NCBI RefSeq assembly: GCF_000346465.2
Contig: NC_034009.1
Location: 28,927,664 to 28,991,663 of the forward strand
Source: Prunus persica
Lineage: Eukaryota > Streptophyta > Magnoliopsida > Rosales > Rosaceae
Reading direction: 5' to 3'
Length of the DNA stretch: 64,000 bases
Shown: positions 36,841 through 46,179 of the stretch, in pieces
How the letters are laid out: every line of letters starts with the position of its first letter
Numbering within the stretch: position 1 is the stretch's first letter
The notes under the pieces: model-generated
Told to the model about the DNA's origin: nothing
Database searches by the model: none
Seen by the model: only the letters and a program-made list of their open reading frames with translations
Translations under genes and position numbers: made by a program

Positions 36841-37488
36841 ACTTGAAGAGAAGAAGTATCCATCTAACTTGGGCGGGTCTGACCCAAAAAAATAGCCATT
36901 TTGGAATCTCCAAGGTCAGGGACGAGATTTTGGGGTGGCGAGCACTGCTATGAGAGAGAGAGAGAGAGAGAGAGATGAGGATGAGAGGAGGAGAGGTCGC
37001 GGGTTATTTATATGTTGATGGAAAAAACAAAAGGAGAGATGGGCTTTCAATCGGGCCTGGGCTTAAAACTCTAATAAAACCAAATGCCCTATTTTGATGG
37101 GGATTAGACCTTAGAAAATACAACATTAAATGGATTTTGTATTATGAAATCACTAAAGCAATCACTAATAAATAACAAAAAACAAATAAATATTATACTA
37201 TTTGTTTAATAAATATGTATTATGGTTGTATTTTATAATTTATATATCGTTTTATTATGCATAATTTTGGTATAAATTAAGAGTAGTGATTTTCCCACTC
37301 AAATTTTATCTACTTACACTCTTTTTTAATAATTTATAAAATTAAATAATAAATAAATAAAAGAAATAGGCCTTGATTACTCCCCTAGTGCTAGGTTTTT
37401 TTCTTCATATACAAGTTGGTGTGTTTTCAGATAAGGTCAAAATTGACAGTAGTATTTTATTATACCACCCAATTTATTATTACAGTAA
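36841..37488. other. Upstream flank of the duplicated P450 unit
   Basis: No gene. An (AG)n run lies at about 36953-36974. From about 37210 to 37488 the sequence parallels 52083-52322, upstream of P450 copy 5. Confidence 0.6.
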
Positions 37489-38828
37489 AGTAGCGTTTGG
37501 TAGTGCTTAAATTTTAAAAAAAGCGACTTTAATAAAAATTTTGCAACATTATGGCGTTTGGTAAACATCAAGAAGAAGCTTTAAAAAAAAACATTACATA
37601 TATTATATGGGGTTTGGTAAAATTTCATGTGATTCAGTAAACAGAATATAAACTCCATCATTGCTAACTTTTCGTTTTGATATTCTATACAAAATTGCGT
37701 AAGTCTAAGTAGAATTTATCAATTCCATTCCATCTGAAATTTAGGTTTTAGCAACAAAAAACTTTCACTTTTGAAAAAAGCCAAAGTTTTTTTTAAAAAG
37801 ACAGAAAAACTTATCAATTTTCAAAACAAAAACATGCAAATGTAAAGAATTCCTTAGGAAATCAAAAAATAAATACGGACAATTTTGTCCATTTTGATTT
37901 CTTTCAAAAAATTTCTCTTTCCTTTTGCCTTTTCCAAAGCCTCTCTAAAAAAAAATTGCAGCTGTTTTTTTGAAAGCAGCAATAACCCAGCTCTTAAAAG
38001 CTGCTTTAAAAAAAATTTAACAGGTGGTTTTAATGAAATTTTGACTTTTCCATAATGCCCTCACTTATTTTTCAAATAGACAGTCCTTATCCCTCCAATA
38101 CACATCGAACGACGCAGACTCCTCTTCCTCCTCTGTTCTGCAAACTCCTCTTCTTCTTCATTCTGTTCATTCGCAACCCTCGCTCTTTCTGTTCGTTCTA
38201 ACTCACATCCCTTTTTCTATTCGTCGTCTGCAACAAACCCCACCCAAGCGCCAACCACAACCACAACCTCAACCTCCGACCATGGGCTGTAGATGACGAC
38301 GATTACAGACGAGAACCGATGGCAGACGACCACCGACGGCAGACAACGAGACTCCACAACATGGACTATAGACGACGATGACGACTGTGCAAGGAGGACG
38401 ACTTCTCTGGGCAGAGGGAGAAAAATAGAACAAGGAGAAGAAGGAGTAGAGTAGAGAATTTTTGAAAAAAAAAATGTGATGAGAGAGGAGAAGAAGAAGC
38501 AGGCGGTAGGAAGAAAGAGAAGAAGATGATGAAAAAGGAGGAGCGGCAGAAAGAGATGCAGAGATCTGGAAAGAAAAAAGGGGTTCCCCAAAAAAAAAAG
38601 AAAAAGGAGATGCAGAGAGAGACGAAAAAGTTTGACCCAAAAAAAGTGTGAATTAAAAAAAAGAGAAAAATTATGTAGCGTAAAGTTGTTGTTAAAAAAA
38701 AAAAAAAAAGAGTAGAAAAAGAACTAAGAAAACAACAAATAATTTCATCATGATTCATGTTTTTTTTTTTTGGTCATTGTACACACCGAAAACACTTTTG
38801 ATAAAAAATTACCAAACATTTTGATTAC

Positions 38829-39000
38829 TGTTGTAAATTATAAGGTGGAGCCCACATGTTGGAAGGCTTTGCCTACAAAAGGGTTCACACCCTTCCTTTG
38901 TAAATACACAGATGAGAAGAGAAAACATTCAATGAAAGTTCAGTTTCTATACTTTCTCTCTATCCCAATTCTCTCTACAATTTCCTCTAGATTTATAACA
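38829..39000 (+). repeat. 5' LTR
   Basis: It begins TGTTGTAAATTATAAGG and ends TTTATAACA. It differs from the 3' LTR by G/A in AAGGTGGAG and by G/A in CTTTGTAAATA. The latter falls in the presumed TATA box, which is intact (TTTATAAATA) only in the 3' LTR. Confidence 0.9.
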
Positions 39001-39208
39001 CGTTATCAGCACGAATTCGCTTTCAAATATACCAACTGAAATCTCTGATGAAACCCAGATTCTTTCCCCTACGTTCCTCCCTCTCTTGCCATTTCTTCAG
39101 CTTTCCTTGTATGTCTCCGTGTTAGAGAGACAGAGGGAGATAATAGAAAATTGAAGCAGAGCAATAAGCCACCAAGTCTCTGTCTTCCATCAACTATTGG
39201 CAGCTGAG

Positions 39209-39212
<4 letters not shown>

Positions 39213-39253
<41 letters not shown>

Positions 39254-39533
39254 TCAGAGAACAGAAACAAGACCAAGACACAAAACACACACAGAGAGCC
39301 AGCCATGGACTCAGACGAAGGTAAGCTGTTCATAGGAGGGCTGGCCTGGGACACCACAGAGGACAAGCTCACCGACTACTTCAACCAGTACGGTGACGTC
39401 ACCCAAACCGTCATCATGCGCGACAAGACCACTGGCCGGCCCAGGGGCTTCGGCTTCGTTGTCTTCTCTGATCCCTCCGTGCTCGATAGGGTCCTCAACG
39501 ATAAGCACACCATTAATGGCCAAGGACGTTGAA
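39213..39533 (+). pseudogene. Captured exon of an RRM (hnRNP-type) RNA-binding protein gene
   Basis: After a CT-rich leader, an ATG at 39305 opens about 75 codons of a classic RRM: LFIGGLAWDTTEDKLTDYF (RNP2), YGDVTQTVIMRDKTTG, RGFGFVVF (RNP1). It stops after HTINGQGR, where plant hnRNP1-type proteins continue with the rest of the RRM and a glycine-rich tail. Only the 5' UTR and first-exon part are present, without its introns, inside the LTR element. This points to transduction of a host transcript. Confidence 0.85.
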
Positions 39534-39593
39534 GTTGCAGAGAGAGAGAGTTCAATGTTCTGCTTCATTCCATGGCTCTTAACCTCTGTTGAA

Positions 39594-39833
39594 TGGATGT
39601 CTTGGTGGGCCCCGCCTTCTTCATCGGGGATGGCCGCGGCCGTCTCTTCGTGAAGCAGAACGTGGAGGCGCTGCCGAGGTCCGAAGAGGCTTCCTCGGAC
39701 AGCTCGTCCTTGATCGGGGCTCCCGACGACAGCGAAGAAGACGATTCCAAAGGAGATGATGGCGACGGCGACGAGGAGGAGGTGCAGAGCAAGTTTAACG
39801 GAGCTGGCCCCTGTTTCCCATAGCACCTTGGCG
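39594..39833 (+). pseudogene. Captured fragment of an OXIDATIVE STRESS 3 (OXS3)-like gene
   Basis: About 76 codons open MDVLVGPAFFI and include LPRSEEASSDSSSLIGAPDD, followed by an acidic stretch and EVQSKF. This layout (Ser-rich SSSIGxPDDS block, acidic run, QSK) resembles plant OXS3-like nuclear stress proteins. The frame ends at CFP, before the conserved C-terminal part. It is GC-rich compared with the surrounding element. Confidence 0.6.
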
Positions 39834-39984
39834 CCGAGGAAGTCGTCTTCGATGGTCTGGTTTCGGTCGAGCTTTGAGGAGGAGGACCCAAGTGAACTGC
39901 TCGGCGTTTTTTTTTGCCTCGAACTCAACCCGGTGACTCAGAGAGAGAGATGGTAACAGCTCAACACGTCTTTGATTTTGTGCA

Positions 39985-40196
39985 TGCCTCAAATGGGTTT
40001 TCGTGGATCAGTCCAATGTATGGAGGACTGGTATTTCGTGGTCCATCTTCTTCGTTTTAGCCATTGGCGTGCCGCTTGTCTCACACTTTCTCCTCTCCTG
40101 CTCCGACTGCGATGAAAATCACAGCAGGCCTTACCATATAGTTTCTCAGTTATCACTTTCTTTATTCTCAGTGCTCAACAAAAGGAACATCACGTG
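39985..40196 (+). pseudogene. Captured fragment of a DUF3537-like membrane protein gene
   Basis: The frame from about 40003 reads DQSNVWRTGISWSIFFVLAI, GVPLVSHFLLSCSDCDENHS and RPYHIVSQLSLSLFSVL. This resembles the first transmembrane block of plant DUF3537 proteins. It has one clear hydrophobic span and a cysteine pair, and breaks off at NKRN followed by a stop. It is part of the same captured block as the two fragments to its left. Confidence 0.6.
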
Positions 40197-40560
40197 AGCT
40201 AGCACTAAGCCGCTATAATTGAGTATGGGCACGCAAGAGGCTTCGAGAGCAGCACCATATCAGAAAGTGCTAAAGCCTGTTTTTGAGAACAGCAAACCCA
40301 CCGAAAGAAAGAAAAATAAATAAATTAAAAAAAAAATAATCCAATAAGCTCTATGCCCTTTATGCTTTCTATTACTTTATTATTTCTCTACAGTATTTAA
40401 TAAACAAATTGGTGCAGGTACAGTGGTAGCAGTGGAAAAAGGAGGGGCATGGATTCGCCTGGAACATGCGTGATATTCCACTAATATATCAGTATAATAA
40501 TATTATACTATTTGATCGTGGTGTTGATAAGAACCCACCAATAATTGCCTTTACTTTATA

Positions 40561-41030
40561 GCAAATTTACTTTTACTTAAAGTATGATGTGGAATTAACC
40601 CTCATACTTTATGAAATTACTTTACTGCACATTATTTACTGTATGGTGTAGGTTTATTACCCATACAACAGTATCTATTTAAAAGGGTGGTGCGGGTTTA
40701 TCGTCCACGCCTTTACTTTTATTTAAATGTATGGAGCAGAATTAGTGCCCATACAAGCACGTTTACTTTATCGCAAATTTACTTTTACTTAAAGTATGAT
40801 GTGGAATTGACCCTCATACTTTATGAAATTTACTTTATGAATTTACTTTATCGCACATTTATTTAAAAGGGTGGTGCGGGTTTATCGTCCACGCCTTTAC
40901 TTTTATTTAAATGTATGGAGCAGAATTAATGCCCATACAAGCACCTTTACTTTATGAATTTAATTTACCGCACATTTACATTTATTTAAAGTGTGGTGCG
41001 GGTTTATCGTCCATACCAGTAATTTATTTA
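40561..41030. repeat. ~212-bp tandem repeat inside the LTR element
   Basis: Units start GCAAATTTACTTTTACTTAA at 40561 and 40773. Each contains AGTATGATGTGGAATT and GGGTGGTGCGGGTTTATCGT, and a partial third unit ends near 41030. No coding potential. Confidence 0.75.
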
Positions 41031-41560
41031 CCAGCAATTTATTTTATAGATTAATTGTGCTGTATGATGAGTTTTTACAGTATGCAGATCAGGACCAGAA
41101 GTTCCTTGATCCTCATCATACAATTACATCAGGACTTGAAGATCCTTGATGATGATAATATGAGAGCTGGCAGTCTCTCCAGTACTGTATTTGTAAACAT
41201 GTGATTGGACTTGAGGGTCCTTGATCCTTGACATGTAAATAAGGACCTGGGGTTCCTTAATGATGTAACAGTACCGTATTGGTTCATAATGCCGTACACA
41301 TGGATGATAACTGTACTGGCAAATGTACTGTACACATGAATAGATACGTATTCATGACTTGATGAATAGTACTGGATATATGAATAGTGACGTATACATA
41401 CATATTCACCATTTTGGGTAAACCATCACTATTCAAAAAGGAACCTGTAGTTCCTTAAACTCATGGATGAGCAATTAAATGAGATGCCAGAAGTCCCTCA
41501 AAATATGGACAATTATGTAAGGGCTTGAAGTCCAGAAATATGTACAGAAAATTGTAAAAA

Positions 41561-41670
41561 TGTCCATACCATGAGAATATGTGATTTTGGCCCGAAGTTC
41601 AAAATCTAAGGGGATTGAATGTCCATACCATGAGAATATGTGATTTTGGCCTGAAGTTCAAAATCTAACA
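41561..41670. repeat. 59-bp tandem duplication inside the LTR element
   Basis: TGTCCATACCATGAGAATAT begins at 41561 and again at 41620. Each is followed by GTGATTTTGGCC and GAAGTTCAAAATCTAA, with one C/T difference. Confidence 0.8.
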
Positions 41671-42284
41671 GTGTTGAGAACCTAAAGTTCCAACAGTTAA
41701 ATGGACAACCCTTGAGGTATTATTGCAAATTGTGGTACACCACATATTTCTTTGGCATAAGAAAATGATGAATTTAATAAAGTTCGATTATGTTGTAATC
41801 AACATCTCAAGGAAGAAATATATTTTGTGAATCCTGGTTGTTAAGAATACACCGTGAAATGGATAATATCAATATAAACCTCAAATGATGAATTGAGGCT
41901 CCCCACATATTTTGTTATATCTGGGCCGGAAGCACATGGATTCAAATATATGAGAGATCCTGAACTTGAAGTTGTGGGTATATAGTGGCTTTTACTCAAT
42001 TCATATTTCATGTCCATTTGGAAAGGGCAAATAAATTCTGAGTTTGTGTTTAGCCCAGGCCAAAGGTTCCGGGCTCCCATACGTTGAAATATGAAATTTG
42101 AGAGAGTCGATGTGGTTATTTGAACCTATAAGGCACAAGGTTCCAAACCGTCATTTTGAAAAGACGTAAAAACCACAGGTGCAAGTTTAAGAATGTGCGC
42201 AATTATTATAACAGGAACATACAACAGATAGATTTTTTCCACCTGCAATGAAGGTGCAGGCCCTGTAAAATCTATAAAATTACA

Positions 42285-42836
42285 TTATGTTCTGGAAGCC
42301 TCTGAAGGAAGAGGACGACGCCTCTTAAGCTTAGCCATGAGCCTCTCGTGATCTCCCAAAATTCTTTCATTAGAGACCTGCAGCATGTCTAGCCTTCTCA
42401 GTGTATCAACAGAGTACGAACTCACCAGTTTCAACAAGGCATTATTCTCTCCTTTAAGTTTCGCAACCTCCTGTTGAGACTCATGAAGCATTCTTTGGAG
42501 AGACGAATTTTCAGTTGTTAACCTCTCAACCTCGTTTGCTCTGGCACGCAAACGATCAGCCATGTTAGAAACAGAAGCAGCACTCTGAATGCTAAAAGCC
42601 ATTGAGTCATCAATAGCTTCTTCCTCAGATCTCCCTGTCAACAACATTTCATCCATTGGAATAATGAAATTCCTAGCTACTATGACAGCAGTAGCATCAT
42701 TCATCATCACAGAATCATTAACTGTGAGATGACGATTTTGGGATACAAAGAATGGACGCCAAACTTTGGCATCATTGGTAGTTGTGGGAGCATCATTTAA
42801 ATTGAAATAATTTGGGCAGGAAGAAGAGGAAGCCAT
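42285..42836 (-). CDS. Antisense coiled-coil ORF carried by the LTR element, function unknown
   Basis: An intact 183-codon ORF runs opposite to the element's own transcription. The N-terminus has MASSSSCPNYFNLNDAP and KVWRPFF. The middle contains MADRLRARANEVERLTTENS, the start of a leucine/charged heptad region (about residues 93-140) predicting a coiled coil. The C-terminus is basic (LMAKLKRRRPLPSE). It has no gag, zinc-knuckle, protease or integrase motif. A TATA-like CCTATAGGTAT lies upstream on the minus strand (about 42950). It could be an accessory gene of the element or a captured host gene. No name is assigned. Confidence 0.6.
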   Translation of the reverse strand: MASSSSCPNYFNLNDAPTTTNDAKVWRPFFVSQNRHLTVNDSVMMNDATAVIVARNFIIPMDEMLLTGRSEEEAIDDSMAFSIQSAASVSNMADRLRARANEVERLTTENSSLQRMLHESQQEVAKLKGENNALLKLVSSYSVDTLRRLDMLQVSNERILGDHERLMAKLKRRRPLPSEASRT

Positions 42837-43969
42837 TTTAAGAAGGTTTAGAAGAAAGTCTTAGAAAAACTAAAGTTTCAGAAAATGAAGGAAGTTGAGT
42901 TGAAACGCAGTTGCTCCAATCAAGTTTTGCAAAGGCAATACCTATAGGAGGAAATATGGCTACAGTTTCCAGGATCCCAATATTATCTCAGATCCCCATA
43001 TTCTCTTTTTCTTTTCCAGATTCCAAAACTTCACGCGGCCTCCATTAATGTTTGTCGGCACTTTCGGCGTTTTCAAGTATTATTTTCGTCAAAGCCGATC
43101 TTGCTTTACGGATTTCACGGAGCTACTTTTTCAAAAGTATCCCGAGAATCTCGTAATTTTCCTATGGTTAATTTGAAATTCACCGGTTCTACCTATTCAT
43201 TGTATTTGTGTATAAATGTGTTACTAACGAAATTTTCTTTGCAGAAGACATCTAGTTTACTCCATACCTAGTGATGCGATATCTACTTATTTTTCTTATC
43301 AGTGAGCACTCAATATGCCCGAGAAGCAAGACTATCTCTGATCATCCATTCAGGAAGCAAGACTATCCCTGATCACGTTTCCGCTACATCAGGAAACTGT
43401 GAAGGCGATCTTATGCTCTAATCTCCGGAAGTCCTGCTAGACTAGGAGATATGAGAGCTTATTGTCTGCTCCCACCAGCTTCCTTCTTTGATTGCTTACC
43501 TTCTCTTGCAATCAATATCACATTATTTTTGCATTTTTTCTCTTTTTATAACTCTCTGTTCATAAGAGATTTTATTTCTTTAGAATGAACATCTGAAGAA
43601 AGAATCCATGAAGTGATCCTAACTCTGAGGGTTATTTGTTTTTGACAGAGAAAATAGTTGTGATTTTGCTCTTGCAGGATATAACTAGATCATCAAGCGC
43701 TACATTATATTTACTGGGCTGATACGAGCTTGAATGATACTTGAGAAAAGTTTCTCCCACCTAAGGATGTAAGCAATACTTGTGTTATTTTATGCTTATA
43801 TACTTATTTGATATTTTATCTTGAAAGGTAACCAAATGGGGAGATAAGTCTGTTCCAAAAGAATGGCTTGTATGTATTCATGAATTATTAATGCAAATTT
43901 TACAGATTGCAAGTTGGATACATTGATAATACACTGCACAGATTAAAGTCCCATAAGAACAGAATATGG

Positions 43970-44160
43970 GTATAGCAGTGATCAATATGATGCACGCCTG
44001 TTGCGTAGCAAATGATGTGGATTCAAGTCCCGAAAGGACAATCCTTTGACATGTCAATATTGATATTGTGCACGCCTAATGCGTAGCAAATTGTATGGGT
44101 TAAAGTCCCAGAAATTAATTGACATGTATGTATTAATCTGTGGCATGCCTGCAGCATGAC
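43970..44160. repeat. Degenerate ~95-bp tandem repeat inside the LTR element
   Basis: GCACGCCTGTTGCGTAGCAA (about 43992) recurs as GCACGCCTAATGCGTAGCAA (about 44078) and more loosely at 44143. Each is followed by AAGTCCC and GACATGT. No ORF. The stretch 42840-43970 shows no gene. Confidence 0.6.
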
Positions 44161-45326
44161 AGATATATGGGTTCTAAATGTTCCAACTCCCTAAATAGAG
44201 ATTATCCACGCCCTACTGTAAAATAACGCTCCATTGGAGGTTATAAGCCACATTCTCACATAATAAAAGCCCCATGAAGTGGCTTGGGTACCCAAAAGCA
44301 AAGAAATGCTTATAATTGATGCATGCACGTGCAAATGAGAATGATGGGATCATGAATTGATGAATGACAATTTTTGGTTTTGGAGTAGCTACTCAAATCA
44401 TCAATGGGTTGTGTTGATTGGAACCACGTTCAATTATTAAATGTCGACAATACCATTGGCCAAAATGGAATGAGGTAATTCCATTATAGATGAGAATGAA
44501 CGTGAAAGAACAAACCCACAGTACGAACCCCAAAAGATGTTAATACTGAAATTTATACTTGGGTGTTCGGAATAAAAGGGAATATACCTACTTTGTATGA
44601 CACAATGTTTCTGGCAGAAACAAGGAATGTTGGGTTTTCTCCATATTTACAAATTCAATTGTGCCTCCTTATTGCACATTTACGGAGACCAACATGTTAT
44701 CTTTAAGGGCTATTAAATGCACAGAGCATATCACCAGTAGTGATTCCCTAAAGATGTATAAATAGCTGGGTTAAAGCTATATAATGTATCATAAAGTTTA
44801 ATCCCCTTAAACAAAATCCTTGAAAGGATTGAAATTGCATGAAGCAAGTCCCTGAAGGACATGTGCCTGAAGCACAAAATCTGTACTCAATACTAATGTG
44901 TATAAATTGCCTCAGTGAGTACATTGATTATAATATGTTTGCAACGTATTGAAACTCTTGAAGAGTTCAAGAAATATTTGTCTCAACTTAAAGATCGAGC
45001 ATTATGCCAACGAGATTCTTGCTTATACTAAGAAAGTATTGAAGCATTTTTATGAGGATTATCCGTTGGGCACTCTAAGGATTTTCCGGAAGTATATTGG
45101 ACCGGACATTGTATTTTCCAGATAGAGCTCAACTTCATCACCATCATTTTGGGATGATGTGAGGCATATTTGATGTTATCTCAGCATAACACCATATACG
45201 GGCATATTTTTTTTGAGTGAACTTACAAATAGCCCAAGTGTTATTAAGATATGCGGACTCTAGAAATCTCTATGGTCGCTTACTGGAAAAAGCTAGTCAT
45301 GAAGTTTTCAGGGGGAGATATTCATC

Positions 45327-45760
45327 AGGGGGAGCGTGGTATTAATAAAGACCTTCATACACTGTACTCTTTTTCCTTCATCCAGGTTTTTATCCCACTG
45401 GGTTTTTCCTGGTAAGGTTTTAACGAGACAGTGTCGCTCAAGATTGACTCACAGAAGCAGTGTCAACTACGATATTCAGAAAGGTGATCAACAGTATGAC
45501 TTAAAGATATTTTGCCAAGCATCAGGGGGAGCGTGCTGTCAAGAAAGACCTTTACACATTGTACTCTTTTTCCTTCGTCCAGGTTTTTATCCCACTGGGT
45601 TTTTCCTGGCAAGGTTTTAATGAGGCAGTGTCGCACGCGTGTCAATATACACAGAATTTTATGTTACACATGGTTATGTACTCTTTTTCCCTTCAACCAT
45701 TTTTTTTTATTTTTTTTGTCCCACTGGGTTTTTACTGGCAAGGTTTTTAACGAGACATAT
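45327..45760 (+). repeat. Triplicated copia 3'-UTR block next to the 3' LTR
   Basis: GTACTCTTTTTCCTT followed by CCAGGTTTTTATCCCACTGG and GTTTTTCCTGG(C/T)AAGGTTTT occurs at about 45363 and 45559, and more diverged at about 45677. Two of the copies are preceded by a polypurine-like CAGGGGGAGCG. This is the conserved non-coding block seen before the polypurine tract of many plant copia elements. Confidence 0.75.
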
Positions 45761-45790
45761 TCCGTATCATTTGTGGTCTACAAGGGGGAG

Positions 45791-45962
45791 TGTTGTAAAT
45801 TATAAGGTAGAGCCCACATGTTGGAAGGCTTTGCCTACAAAAGGGTTCACACCCTTCCTTTATAAATACACAGATGAGAAGAGAAAACATTCAATGAAAG
45901 TTCAGTTTCTATACTTTCTCTCTATCCCAATTCTCTCTACAATTTCCTCTAGATTTATAACA
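45791..45962 (+). repeat. 3' LTR
   Basis: It starts TGTTGTAAATTATAAGG directly after the purine tract AAGGGGGAG and ends TTTATAACA before the TSD ATTAC. It has a good TATA box (TTTATAAATA). Confidence 0.9.
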
Positions 45963-46179
45963 ATTACTTATAATATTTTTTTAAAATATAATTTACAAAA
46001 CACCTAAATGATTTTTTCACAATTGATTATTCTTGCAGCACAATAGAAGCTATTGATTTTAAAGCATAGCAACGACCAACTAGCACTAACAGAGCAACAA
46101 TTTAAATAGTCAACTGAGGGAGCTGAATATTGATCTGGTTCAGAAATCTAGCAAAAGAGAAAAACTATACTAAAAAAAA

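Larger units (their letters stand above)
38829..45962 (+). mobile_element. Young non-autonomous LTR retrotransposon with captured host gene fragments
   Basis: LTRs at 38829-39000 and 45791-45962 (172 bp each) differ at two positions. The TSD ATTAC lies at 38824-38828 and 45963-45967. A CGTTATCAGCACGAA primer-binding-type sequence follows the 5' LTR, and the purine tract AAGGGGGAG precedes the 3' LTR. Gag, integrase and RT are absent; only copia-like 3' sequence remains (about 44990-45790). The 7.1-kb interior holds host-derived fragments, two internal repeat arrays and an antisense ORF. Confidence 0.9.
37489..46086. mobile_element. Harbinger-like element with a nested LTR retrotransposon
   Basis: The sequence TTATTATTACAG-TAA-CAGAGCA is continuous at 52310-52329 upstream of P450 copy 5. 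Here it is split: left TACAG-TAA (37486-37488), right TAA-CAGAGCA (46087-46089), giving a 3-bp TSD of TAA. The ends are imperfectly inverted: AGTAGCGTTTGGTAGTGCTT against GTGCTAGTTGGTCGTTGCT. Without the LTR element (38829-45962) and its 5-bp TSD the insertion is about 1.46 kb. The left part is AT-rich with a purine/pyrimidine-biased segment (38100-38700) and no transposase. Confidence 0.7.

Noticed and set aside
38217..38758. Phe/Leu/Ser-rich minus-strand ORFs
   Set aside because: They are translations of a GAA/GAG-rich tract within the Harbinger-like insertion.
39311..39928. 205-codon antisense ORF across the captured gene block
   Set aside because: Its openness follows from the GC-rich, codon-biased host fragments on the plus strand; no recognised domain.
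40561..41670. CRISPR-like or regulatory array
   Set aside because: The repeats are long, degenerate, directly tandem and lack unique spacers; they are internal repeats of a plant LTR element.
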